64,000 nt of DNA, taken from RGIG5612 sp045616165 (GTDB taxonomy: Bacteria; Bacillota; Clostridia; Lachnospirales; Lachnospiraceae). The stretch is from the NCBI GenBank assembly GCA_045616165.1, contig JAZLGF010000028.1, positions 1-64,000 on the forward strand, given 5' to 3'. Positions 45,150 through 54,571 of this stretch are shown piece by piece. Below the pieces are notes generated by a model, which saw only the letters and a list, made by a program, of their open reading frames with translations, searched no databases and was not told where the DNA came from. A program made the translations under genes and the position numbers. The stretch's first letter is position 1. Every line of letters starts with the position of its first letter.

Positions 45150-46002
45150 ATATTATACTTATCCAGTAATAATTGAAGATGGAGATTTTTATTTAAATAG
45201 TACGTTTGAAACAGATGCAGAAAAAGAAATGGTTGGATATGACATTAAATTTGTTTTAACTGCTAATTTACATAATCCGCAGCTAGAAGAAATGCTCAAA
45301 AATAATAAAGTATCCATAATTCATCATATAGAATGCCCTCAAACATGTTTTAGAACTATTGTTAAAACAAATGAGGCAAAAATTGAAAAAATAATTTCTG
45401 ATGCGGATGTAAATGGTATTGTCCAAATTTGTTCTTTTCTTGTTGCAAATGAAGATTTGCCAAAGTACTCAAATGAATCTTTTTCACCAGATTATAAAGG
45501 GTTTAAGTTTGATATTGAAGAAGGTTGTGTTTTGGCAATAGGGAATCAAATTGATTTTAGAATTAATAAGATTAGAGATGACCTAGCTAATACAGATTCA
45601 ATTTTTTCTATTATGCCTAATTTGGATGAAAGTGTTTTATATATGCAAGTAGATTTAGCTGGAGAAAAAATTGCTATACGACTTCCAGAAGTTGCATTTG
45701 GTTTGTATAAAAATATGAGTTCATTAATTGATATGCAACAGACAATGCATCAAATGATTATTATTCCAGCACTTATGTATACTTTTTTTGAGCTCAAGGC
45801 AGCTAAAGACCAATTGTACATATATGAAGACCAAAGATGGTTTAGAAATTTGGCCAAAGCTTGTGAAAAAATAGGATATCCAATAAATGAAGAAAGCTTA
45901 GATAATTTGGATATTGTGATGCTTTCACAATTAATTATTGGAAACCCACTTATAGGTGGTTTGAAATCTTTTGCAGGAACGGAGGAATTTTATGAAGATT
46001 AA
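45133..46002 (+). CDS. unknown protein B of the defence operon
   Basis: 289 residues, soluble. The first half looks beta-rich (MQLRSKYYTYPVIIEDG, KFVLTANLHN), the second more helical. There is no recognisable catalytic motif. GGAGG lies nine bases before the ATG, inside the GHKL gene; it overlaps the next gene by 11. Tight overlaps on both sides suggest fixed stoichiometry with the ATPase. Family not recognised. Confidence 0.75.
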   Translation: MQLRSKYYTYPVIIEDGDFYLNSTFETDAEKEMVGYDIKFVLTANLHNPQLEEMLKNNKVSIIHHIECPQTCFRTIVKTNEAKIEKIISDADVNGIVQICSFLVANEDLPKYSNESFSPDYKGFKFDIEEGCVLAIGNQIDFRINKIRDDLANTDSIFSIMPNLDESVLYMQVDLAGEKIAIRLPEVAFGLYKNMSSLIDMQQTMHQMIIIPALMYTFFELKAAKDQLYIYEDQRWFRNLAKACEKIGYPINEESLDNLDIVMLSQLIIGNPLIGGLKSFAGTEEFYED

Positions 46003-46720
46003 GTATGTTACGGAAGATGGTTTATTAATGCTTAAAAATAATAAAAACTCTGTTTTTAAAGAAATTATTTGTGAAGGGAAACCATTGATAGATTATTTTG
46101 GAAACAGTGAATTTTTAAAAGAAACCGCATTAGAAATTGAAGAAATATGTTTAGATGTTAACCAACCCACAGGAAAAGAAGCTCTCACTGATGCTGAAAA
46201 CGTTCAGCGTGTTTTTAATCACATGAAAGGTTTATCCGCTTCGCAAGCCTCAGATGAAAGAATATGGGTTGCTTATACACTCGGCGAACAAATAGAATAT
46301 ATGAGATATCGCTGGAAATGCGAGAACGCAAAAGACATGTTAAATAGATATTTTTTCAATTATTCAAACCAAAGGTCACTTTTTAGAAACGGTTTTTCTC
46401 GTTTGTGGTGGATAGGAAAAGTTACTTTCGATGAAAAGAGAGAAGACCCTTATGAATTAACAAAATATATTTGCAAAGACCAGGATTTTATTGAAACAAT
46501 TTGTGGTAGGAATATTTTCAACAATTTTGAAGTATTGAAAGCAACTATAGAGGCTTTGTTTGATGCTGATAACGAGGAAAAACATATTTCGAGAGAGTTG
46601 ATTAGGGCAGTAGGAAAATATGTAAATCTTCTTGCAGGGACTTATATAATTGATTTGGTAAATTATGAAATTATATATGAAAAGATCAGAAAATTTATCT
46701 GCGCTTTTAATGAGGAATAA
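45992..46720 (+). CDS. DUF6339-like protein of the defence operon
   Basis: 242 residues, mostly helical. The block RSLFRNGFSRLWWIGKVTFDE followed by DPYELTKYI recalls DUF6339, a family of unknown function; this match is from memory. The ATG at 45992 has GGAGGAA upstream. One base separates its stop and the next start. Confidence 0.72.
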   Translation: MKIKYVTEDGLLMLKNNKNSVFKEIICEGKPLIDYFGNSEFLKETALEIEEICLDVNQPTGKEALTDAENVQRVFNHMKGLSASQASDERIWVAYTLGEQIEYMRYRWKCENAKDMLNRYFFNYSNQRSLFRNGFSRLWWIGKVTFDEKREDPYELTKYICKDQDFIETICGRNIFNNFEVLKATIEALFDADNEEKHISRELIRAVGKYVNLLAGTYIIDLVNYEIIYEKIRKFICAFNEE

Positions 46721-46721
46721 T

Positions 46722-49565
46722 ATGATTTGTAAAGTATGTAATAGTGAGTTCAGTCAAGAAAATTTTGAAATATGTCCTTTTTGTTTAGCTCCTATTAAAA
46801 CACTAACAGATAATGAGAAAGAAAATGATGAAAAAACTCATTTGGAGGAAAATCAATTATTAATAAAAGTTGAAAGCAATGATGGGTTTATTTCAGCTAC
46901 GAATGAAAGTTCTAAAGTTCAAGTATATGAAAGGATTCCGGAAGAACAAATATCAGAAAGCCAGGATAATAGTAAATTTGATGAAATAGGTTGCATTGTT
47001 ATAAATAGTATTAACGGGTTAAGTACAAGAACAATAAATGTTTTAGGAAGAAATGAAATAAAAAATGTTAAAGAACTGCTAGCTTTTTTAGAAGGGCATA
47101 AAGTGTCAGAATTAAAAGGCGCTGGTAAATGTATAGAAGAAGAAGTAGCAGATATTATAAGTAAAATCATATGTGGAGATTTCACAAAAAATAATGATAA
47201 GGTTTATTTGAATAGCAATCAAACTAAGACACTTGAAGAGAGAGTTGTTGATGCTATTTCTTGTGGGGAACAACAAAATATTAATATTGATGTTATATTT
47301 GATTTAAGTAATAGAACATATAATGTATTAAAAAGAAACGAAATAGACGATGTATTGACAAGCGCAGAATTTTTATCAGAAAACGGATATAAAAATATTA
47401 GAGGAGCAGGGGTTTCATTCAAACAAGAAATGACAACATTGTTTGAAAAATTTTTAGAAGGAAATTATTCAAATGTAGTATCAGAAACACTTGATAGTTC
47501 TATAAAAGATAATTTGACTTTATTATTTGAAGAAAGATTAATAGATGAGGTAGGTTCTAGAGAATATGAAATCTTTTTGCGAAGAGCTCGAGGAGAAACA
47601 TTACAAGAAATAGCAGATAATCCTCAAAATCCTAGTTCTGTTAGGGTTACACGAGAAAGAGTTAGACAAATAGAAGGAAAACTTTTTAGAAAATATAAAA
47701 AGTTGTTAATAGGTGTTGTTCATGAAGTATGGGGTAATAAAAAATATATTCCTGCATTTGAAGTGCGCGATTTATATAAGAATGACGAATTGGGTATAGT
47801 GATTTTTGCTATGCTAAAAAAAACTGGGCTATATGAGTATTTGGATTTTGCAGATTGTTTTGTTAATAATTTGAAATATCCTTTTGATAACGTAGAGAAA
47901 GAGATAGTATCCATAGTTACCGATTTTGTTGGTAAAGGAATTAATCTTTATGATTACATAGAAGAAATGGATGAATTGTTTTTATCAAAGGGAATTGATT
48001 TTATGGATTTAGGAGCCCTATTAAATTTCTTTGATAAATATGGATTTAAAATGTATGGAGATTATGTTACACAAGGCAAAGCATCTTATGCAGCACTTTG
48101 TAAAAATATTATTATAGAAAATTTCCCAAATGGAATAAAGTTAAGTCAAGATAATGATAATTCATGCGAGGATTTAAAATTATTAAGAGAATTGGCAAAG
48201 CAAAAATATGGAGATATAAGTATTCCTGAAAGTGATAGGGCACTTTCAGCAAGGCTTAGCGATTATCTTGTTCTTTGTGATAGAGGGAGAGCTATACCAG
48301 AGGAAAAAATACAAATAGATTTTTCAACTTTAAATAGGATAAAAGAATATATTGATAAATATGAAGTAGAAAAAATATATTATTCAGAATTATATGCTAA
48401 TTTTGAAGGATTATTAAGAATGACTAGCAACGTGGATAATTACTATTTTTTACATGGGATTTTAGTGTTGTTTTTTCCAAATGATTATGAATATCGTAAG
48501 GATTACCTTATTAGAAAAAACTCAAATGGTCCTGTTGAAAACATTTCAGAAAGAATACGAAAGTATATACATGAAATGAATCGTCCGATAAGCAAAAGTG
48601 AATTAACAAATAGATTTCCAGGTTTCACAAAGCATACGTTTGATTTTCAAATTGACGAAGACCCAGTTTTAATGCATTGGGGTTATAATCTGTATTATAG
48701 TGTGGACTTATTTTCGTATAGCGAATATGAAAAAGATATGTTAACGAAAATTATAAATAATTTGCTTAATCAGAATCAGGGTTTTACAACTGAAAATTTG
48801 TTATTTGATATTGTCGAAAAAGAACTGAAAGATTTTTTGAAAAAAAATAATATTAAAACACCAATGCAATTGTTTTGCTTTTGCTCAAAAATATTAAAAA
48901 ATCAATATGCTTTCAAGCATCCAAATATAGGACGAATTGGGTTGATTGAATATCCATCCATAAAAGAAGTTGCTCTTTATTTGATGGGATATCCTACAAA
49001 ATTTTCATATACAAAGTATTTAGAGATTGCTTCAAATATGAATTGGACACCGGTATCTGTTTCAAATGCTTTTAGTAAAGTTGAGGAAGGATTTTGTAGA
49101 ATATCAGAAGATGAATATATATCTAAAGAAATGTTTGCTTTTAGTGATGAAATTATCAAAAAAATCAAATTGATTTTATTACAACATATTGAACAGGAAA
49201 ATTATATATCATTAATTAACTTTTTCGATTTTTCAGATTTTCCAGAAGTAGAATATGAATGGAATACCTTTTTACTTGAAAAAATTGTTACATACTTTAT
49301 TCCAGAGTTAATAATTATTAATCCTGTTAATAAAGATAGACGATTTCAAAGAGCTATAATAATAAAGCGCGAATTAGGAATCAATTCTTATTCTGAATTA
49401 GTAGCATATATTTTTAAAAATAAAAATTACACATCATTAAGTGAAGGGAAGTTTCTTTCATTTTTGGTAGTTAATGGGTTGGCATATAAAATTATTCCTA
49501 AAGAAATTGGTAATTCAGATTATTTTAAAATTGAGAAAGATTATTACATATTAAATAATGATTAG
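46722..49565 (+). CDS. zinc-ribbon, alpha-CTD-like and sigma-region-4-like large protein
   Basis: 947 residues. Order seen: a zinc ribbon (Cys3, 6, 18, 21), then two helix-hairpin-helix units like the C-terminal domain of RNA polymerase alpha (about 92-148, INGLSTRTINVLGRNEI; about 187-247, DLSNRTYNVLKRNEI). A sigma-70 region 4-like helix-turn-helix follows (about 278-328, VRVTRERVRQIEGKLFRKY). The remaining 600 residues are helical, with a possible winged helix near 607-665. No nuclease or ATPase motif is seen. It looks like a DNA-binding or polymerase-contacting subunit of the operon, but the mode of action is unknown. GAGGA precedes the ATG. Confidence 0.75.
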   Translation: MICKVCNSEFSQENFEICPFCLAPIKTLTDNEKENDEKTHLEENQLLIKVESNDGFISATNESSKVQVYERIPEEQISESQDNSKFDEIGCIVINSINGLSTRTINVLGRNEIKNVKELLAFLEGHKVSELKGAGKCIEEEVADIISKIICGDFTKNNDKVYLNSNQTKTLEERVVDAISCGEQQNINIDVIFDLSNRTYNVLKRNEIDDVLTSAEFLSENGYKNIRGAGVSFKQEMTTLFEKFLEGNYSNVVSETLDSSIKDNLTLLFEERLIDEVGSREYEIFLRRARGETLQEIADNPQNPSSVRVTRERVRQIEGKLFRKYKKLLIGVVHEVWGNKKYIPAFEVRDLYKNDELGIVIFAMLKKTGLYEYLDFADCFVNNLKYPFDNVEKEIVSIVTDFVGKGINLYDYIEEMDELFLSKGIDFMDLGALLNFFDKYGFKMYGDYVTQGKASYAALCKNIIIENFPNGIKLSQDNDNSCEDLKLLRELAKQKYGDISIPESDRALSARLSDYLVLCDRGRAIPEEKIQIDFSTLNRIKEYIDKYEVEKIYYSELYANFEGLLRMTSNVDNYYFLHGILVLFFPNDYEYRKDYLIRKNSNGPVENISERIRKYIHEMNRPISKSELTNRFPGFTKHTFDFQIDEDPVLMHWGYNLYYSVDLFSYSEYEKDMLTKIINNLLNQNQGFTTENLLFDIVEKELKDFLKKNNIKTPMQLFCFCSKILKNQYAFKHPNIGRIGLIEYPSIKEVALYLMGYPTKFSYTKYLEIASNMNWTPVSVSNAFSKVEEGFCRISEDEYISKEMFAFSDEIIKKIKLILLQHIEQENYISLINFFDFSDFPEVEYEWNTFLLEKIVTYFIPELIIINPVNKDRRFQRAIIIKRELGINSYSELVAYIFKNKNYTSLSEGKFLSFLVVNGLAYKIIPKEIGNSDYFKIEKDYYILNND

Positions 49566-49577
49566 GTGGGTCGTTTT

Positions 49578-50774
49578 ATGTTTTATGATTTACAAAAAGA
49601 AGAGCTAAGAGAAAAATATAAACAAATGCTAAAAGTTATGGGGCAGTTATCGAATCTGTTTTCAGAAAATGATTGTCCATATTTAGCGTATCGTGCTCAT
49701 GAAAATATTTTTTGCAAATATTTAGAAGCAGAAAATTTAGCACGTTTAGATTGTTCAGTTGACGCAAAAAAGAATCATATAGGCATTGGATTAAAAACGT
49801 GGATGGGCGGAGATGATCAAAAAATTGCGGAATTCGGAAAGTTAAAATCAAGTTATGCAAACTTATCTGGAATTGCTTTGGTAAAACAAATTGCGGAATA
49901 TAGAAATGAACGAATACGAATTACTATGAAATTACATGGGATAGACAAAATGGTGTATCATATAGTCAAAAGAATTCCAGGGGCAATGCAGATATATGAA
50001 TGCGATTTTGAACCAATAGATGTAAATAATTTGAAAATTCTTTCTGGAAAAGGTAATGCAAATAATACATATTTTATTGATGGAAAACATGAATATCATT
50101 TTAGTATTTCAAAGAACACTTTATACATGATTTTTGACAATCTTGAATTACTTGATGAGTTTTCAGTACAAATATTAAGTAATCCATATAAATTTCTTGT
50201 TTCACTTATTACATCAGAAAGAAATAGCAATATTGAAAATATTGACTATATAGTTGAAACAGGTGATAAGCAATTAGAAATTGAAACGTTATTTTCAAAA
50301 AAAGAAAAATTATGTTTACCTTTATATACTAGGAAAAAGGGCGAAAAAATCGTAGCAGAAAAAAGTGGATTAAATCAGTGGAATGCTGGTGGCAGAAAAA
50401 GAAATGAAAATGAAATTTATATTCCATATAATGCTTTAGATAGAAATAGAAAAATAGATTTTTTTCCGCCAAGAGATACTTCATTTACATTGCATCTTCC
50501 AGATGGAGCTGAAATTTCAGCAAAAGTATGTCAGGAAGCAGACCGATTAAATCCTAAATTAGGAAAAGCCATAATGAGTAATCCTAATAAGGTACTTGGA
50601 AAGTGGTTGCTTAGAGATGTATTTGAACTAAAAGAAAATACTATTTTAACATATGCAATGCTGGAAAAGTTTGGGATAGATAGTGTGGTTTTTACCAAAA
50701 ATTTTGATGGAGACTATTCAATTAACTTTTCGGAAATAGGGACATACGAAGAATTTTATGGCGAAGAAGAATAG
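49578..50774 (+). CDS. probable type II restriction endonuclease with B3-like C-terminal domain
   Basis: 398 residues. The N-terminal part has a PD-(D/E)XK-like pattern: Glu42, Asp58 or Asp62, and Lys73 in GIGLKTW. QKIAEF follows. The C-terminal 130 residues (from about 262: SGLNQWNAGGRKRNENEIY, FFPPRDTSFTLHLPDG) resemble the B3-like DNA-binding domain of NgoFVII/BfiI enzymes, but the phospholipase-D motif of those enzymes is missing. A cytosine methyltransferase gene follows, as expected for a restriction pair. The ATG at 49578 with AGGTGG upstream is used. Recognition site unknown. Confidence 0.7.
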   Translation: MFYDLQKEELREKYKQMLKVMGQLSNLFSENDCPYLAYRAHENIFCKYLEAENLARLDCSVDAKKNHIGIGLKTWMGGDDQKIAEFGKLKSSYANLSGIALVKQIAEYRNERIRITMKLHGIDKMVYHIVKRIPGAMQIYECDFEPIDVNNLKILSGKGNANNTYFIDGKHEYHFSISKNTLYMIFDNLELLDEFSVQILSNPYKFLVSLITSERNSNIENIDYIVETGDKQLEIETLFSKKEKLCLPLYTRKKGEKIVAEKSGLNQWNAGGRKRNENEIYIPYNALDRNRKIDFFPPRDTSFTLHLPDGAEISAKVCQEADRLNPKLGKAIMSNPNKVLGKWLLRDVFELKENTILTYAMLEKFGIDSVVFTKNFDGDYSINFSEIGTYEEFYGEEE

Positions 50775-50818
50775 TTAGTTTAAGGACTTTTGAAACAAAT
50801 TGTGGGGTGCGGCAGTTT

Positions 50819-50846
50819 TTGATATATTTTGTTATTATTCTATATT
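50819..50846 (+). promoter_or_regulatory. possible promoter of the methyltransferase gene
   Basis: TTGATA (50819-50824), 16 bases, TATATT (50841-50846). The start would fall on or next to the ribosome-binding site GGAG, so the leader would be unusually short. A separate promoter would let methylation be established before the endonuclease acts. Confidence 0.4.
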
Positions 50847-50860
50847 GATAGGAGTAAATT

Positions 50861-51832
50861 ATGAAAAAATTAAAATGTGCTTCTTTTTTTGCAGGAGTGG
50901 GTGGGATAGATAAAGGATTTGAACAAAATAAAGTTTTTAAAATTGTATATGCAAATGAATTTGATTCATATCCAGTGGCTACATATGAACTTAATTTTGA
51001 TGTAAAAGTGGATTGCAGAGATATTCATGAAGTTCAAGCTGATGAAATACCAGATTTTGATATTATGCTTGCGGGCTTTCCTTGCCAAGCGTTTTCTATT
51101 GCAGGTAATAGAAAAGGATTTGATGATGAAAAAGGAAGAGGAACACTTTTTTTTGAATTGGTAAGAATATTTAAGATAAAAAAACCACAAATCATATTTT
51201 TGGAAAATGTAAAAAACCTTGTTAGTCATGACAACGGTAACACTTTTTCTGTAATTATCGATGAATTAAAAAAAGAAGGGTACTATGTTAAATATTCAGT
51301 CTTAAATGCAATGGATTATGGAAATGTTCCTCAAAACCGGGAACGTATTTATATAGTTGCATTTAAAAATATAGATTATTACAAGAAGTTTGATTTTCCG
51401 TTGCCTATCCCTTTGACAACAAAACTTTCTGATATTATCGATTTTAGAAAAAAATTAGACGAAAAATATTATTATACTGAAGGAAAATATAAAGGCGATA
51501 TTTACGAGAAATTAATAGAAGCTATGGACGATAAAAATGCAGTTTATCAATGGAGACGTAAATATGTAAGAAAAAATAAAAGTGGAGTTGTTCCTACATT
51601 GACGGCAAATCAAGGTGAAGGTGGACATAATGTATGCATTATAAAAACAAAATATGGAATACGTAAAATGACACCTCATGAATGCTTTAATACTCAAGGA
51701 TTTCCAAAGGATTTTAAGTTACCTGAAAATCAAAGCGAATCTAGACTTTATAAGCAAGCAGGGAATTCCGTTTGTGTATCGGTTATAGCAAGAATTGCAG
51801 ACGAAATTGCAAAAGCAACAAATATTAAATAA
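50861..51832 (+). CDS. DNA (cytosine-5-)-methyltransferase
   Basis: 323-residue type II C5 methyltransferase with all main motifs: FFAGVGGIDKGF (I), GFPCQAFSIAGNRKGF (IV, catalytic Cys75), FLENVKNL (VI), VPQNRERIY (VIII), MTPHECFNTQGFP (IX) and QAGNSVCV (X). The target-recognition region between VIII and IX is short. It protects sites cut by the endonuclease encoded just upstream. The specificity cannot be read from sequence alone. Confidence 0.95.
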   Translation: MKKLKCASFFAGVGGIDKGFEQNKVFKIVYANEFDSYPVATYELNFDVKVDCRDIHEVQADEIPDFDIMLAGFPCQAFSIAGNRKGFDDEKGRGTLFFELVRIFKIKKPQIIFLENVKNLVSHDNGNTFSVIIDELKKEGYYVKYSVLNAMDYGNVPQNRERIYIVAFKNIDYYKKFDFPLPIPLTTKLSDIIDFRKKLDEKYYYTEGKYKGDIYEKLIEAMDDKNAVYQWRRKYVRKNKSGVVPTLTANQGEGGHNVCIIKTKYGIRKMTPHECFNTQGFPKDFKLPENQSESRLYKQAGNSVCVSVIARIADEIAKATNIK

Positions 51833-51848
51833 AAGAGGCTATTTAGAT

Positions 51849-54539
51849 ATGAACAAAAAAACAAAAAAAGCATTTAATACACTTGACATATATGAACTTG
51901 AAAATGAAATTGCATTTGTAGAAACAGATGCTCGAGAAGAAGAACAATATAATGCAGATAACGCATATGGTGCGCTTGATAAACAATTAGCACAATTAGA
52001 GGCTACAATACCTTATCCAGAAATAACTGAATATACTACAAGTGGAGATTACGATGAAATTGCTACAATACAATTCAAAAAAGCAAAGCAAAAGTCACAT
52101 AGGGAAAAGTGCAAAAGTCAAAGGCAGTATTGTGATAATGGGGAACTATATTGTGGACATTTGATTTATAATTCTGGCGATGAATTCTATATTATGGATG
52201 ATTCGAGTCTTAGGACTAGGTCACTGGATGAGAAATCTTCAATAATGCTTGTAAATGTAGATGATGAAAAATGTACGGACATAACTAATGCATGGAGATA
52301 TCCTAAAAACAATGGGGTTGCGTTATCAAGGAACGTAACAATGTCTAATAGACAAGTTATAGATGTAGATGTAGTTTTAGATGTTAATAATGAAATGTTT
52401 TCTAATATAACAGATGCTTATCTTAGGAAAGCACTTGTCAGAAATATAAAAAATTCTAATAATAGTCCACAAAACAATATACATAGTATTATTCAGACAA
52501 TTCAGGAAAAACAAGATAATATAAAAGCTCTAAATATTAATGATTCTTTTATAGTACAAGGTTGTGCGGGCTCAGGAAAAACAATGGTATTACTTCATAG
52601 ACTTCGTTATTTAATATATAACGAATATTTGAGGTCTGGACAATATCTATTGCTTGTTCCAAGCAATAGATTTAAAAATTTTATAAAAAATATTTCCACA
52701 GATTTTAAAATCTCAGAAGGAAATATCTATTCGTATATGTCTTACTATCAAAGTTTATGTGGAAAAGGTAAAGAATTAATAGAAGACAATAATGATGAAT
52801 TGGTATTTTCGTCAAAATTTCTAGAAAAGATTTATTCAAATGAATTCTATATTGCTGCATATCAAAAATTTTTTAATGAATTAAGATATCAGGTTGGATG
52901 TGTTATTGAATATAGTGAAGAAAGATTAAATGTAATCATAAATCAAGAAACAGATGCTACTAATAAAGAGATTGAATCTATCATTGAAAAAAGCATTAGT
53001 GAAATAACAGATGCAATTAGTATATTGAATGAGCATTTAACAAATTCAGTGTCAAATATAGAAGACATTCCTTTAATTATTGAAGAAGTTAAAAAAATAT
53101 ATTTGGAAAACAAAGAAAAAAAAGAATGCATTATTCTTAGCGAAAATGAAATTCAAATTTCTCAAGATGATGAAAGAATAGTAAACAATTCATTGTTAAA
53201 TGAGTTGAAAAATGAAATAGAAAAAGAAGAAGAATATGTAAAGAAAGCCAATATTTTTACTATTAGAGCACATCAAAACAAATTTGAAAAACTGAAAGAA
53301 CATTATGAAAAAGAATATGAAATAGTTAAACAGTTAATTATTGAAGAAGAAAAAAAGATCATATCAAAAAAAATAGCGAATATGAAATATGTATATGAAG
53401 GAATAACGCTAGAAGATATAGATAAAATTTTGAATGTTATTACAGAAATTTATGAGGATGCAAATGAAAAATTAATAAACGCAAAGCAAAAAAAAGAAAA
53501 TATAGATGTACTTATTTCAGAAAAATATAATGAAGGAATAAGTGCCTTAAATGGATTAATTGAAGAATCTTTATCTATAGGAGAATACGGAGAAAAAGTA
53601 ATTTCCGCCTTAATACCTGCATCAGAATACATAGGTTCAATTGTGAAATTAGGTATGACATTAGTAAAGTCATTTAAGGAAGATACAAATGAAGATGATA
53701 AGAAAAGAGATAAATTTAAATTATTTAATGAACGGACAGAAAATCAATCACAAGCATATATTAGTACATTTTTGTTTAATGTTTGCAAGAAAGCTTTAAA
53801 AGACGAGTATGATGTTACTATTTGCAAACTTTACAAGCATTATTGGTTTATCAATTTATATTGTCAATATCTAACAAGACCTTTGAGTGGTGAAAAATTT
53901 TCATATATTTATATTGATGAGGGACAGGACCTTAGTAGAGCAGAAATTGAGTTGATTAGTAAAATTAATTCAATTGATTATACTTCTGGAGAGCCAACTC
54001 AATATCCAGTTTTAAATATCTTTGGGGATGTAAATCAAACAATTACAAGTTATGGAATTAGTAATTGGAAAAGTATTGATTTTATTTCAAAAGAATATGC
54101 TCTTAATGAAAATTTTCGTAATCCTAATCAAATTGTTGAATATTGTAATGAGGTTCTTCCGTTTAAAATGGATAAAATCGGGGTAGATATGGAAGAAGTT
54201 GAACATTATAAAAGCTTTGATGATGCAATGAATATACTTACACGAAAAAAAGGTCTTGTCTATATTGTAAAGGATGAATATGCGAAAAAAGATATTCAAT
54301 TAGAGCTTAAAAATCGAAAACTTGAGGATGACTTGATATATACAGTTAAAGAATCAAAGGGACTAGAGTTTAAAGAAATTATAGTAGTAAATAGAGATAT
54401 GACAGATAATGAAAAGTACATAGCATATACACGAGCTCTTGTAAAGCTAACAATTATTGAAGAATTAGGCAGTTATATTGACAAAAAAGAGAAACTTTAT
54501 CTTCAAGGAGATGATGAAGAAGAGCAAGAATTGAAATAA
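51849..54539 (+). CDS. UvrD/HelD-like SF1 ATPase
   Basis: 896 residues. An acidic N-terminal coiled-coil (1-60) and a domain to about 230 precede Walker A GCAGSGKT (238-245). A long coiled-coil insertion (about 360-620) splits the helicase core, as in HelD. Walker B YIDEGQD, FGDVNQTI, ENFRNPNQI, KESKGLEF and YTRA follow. The motifs are intact, so it is probably an active ATPase acting on DNA or RNA polymerase. AGAGG precedes the ATG at 51849; longer frames begin in the methyltransferase gene. It may be part of the defence island or separate cargo. Confidence 0.85.
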   Translation: MNKKTKKAFNTLDIYELENEIAFVETDAREEEQYNADNAYGALDKQLAQLEATIPYPEITEYTTSGDYDEIATIQFKKAKQKSHREKCKSQRQYCDNGELYCGHLIYNSGDEFYIMDDSSLRTRSLDEKSSIMLVNVDDEKCTDITNAWRYPKNNGVALSRNVTMSNRQVIDVDVVLDVNNEMFSNITDAYLRKALVRNIKNSNNSPQNNIHSIIQTIQEKQDNIKALNINDSFIVQGCAGSGKTMVLLHRLRYLIYNEYLRSGQYLLLVPSNRFKNFIKNISTDFKISEGNIYSYMSYYQSLCGKGKELIEDNNDELVFSSKFLEKIYSNEFYIAAYQKFFNELRYQVGCVIEYSEERLNVIINQETDATNKEIESIIEKSISEITDAISILNEHLTNSVSNIEDIPLIIEEVKKIYLENKEKKECIILSENEIQISQDDERIVNNSLLNELKNEIEKEEEYVKKANIFTIRAHQNKFEKLKEHYEKEYEIVKQLIIEEEKKIISKKIANMKYVYEGITLEDIDKILNVITEIYEDANEKLINAKQKKENIDVLISEKYNEGISALNGLIEESLSIGEYGEKVISALIPASEYIGSIVKLGMTLVKSFKEDTNEDDKKRDKFKLFNERTENQSQAYISTFLFNVCKKALKDEYDVTICKLYKHYWFINLYCQYLTRPLSGEKFSYIYIDEGQDLSRAEIELISKINSIDYTSGEPTQYPVLNIFGDVNQTITSYGISNWKSIDFISKEYALNENFRNPNQIVEYCNEVLPFKMDKIGVDMEEVEHYKSFDDAMNILTRKKGLVYIVKDEYAKKDIQLELKNRKLEDDLIYTVKESKGLEFKEIIVVNRDMTDNEKYIAYTRALVKLTIIEELGSYIDKKEKLYLQGDDEEEQELK

Positions 54540-54571
54540 TAGATAAGTGAAAGAAAAGAGGATAAAAGAAT

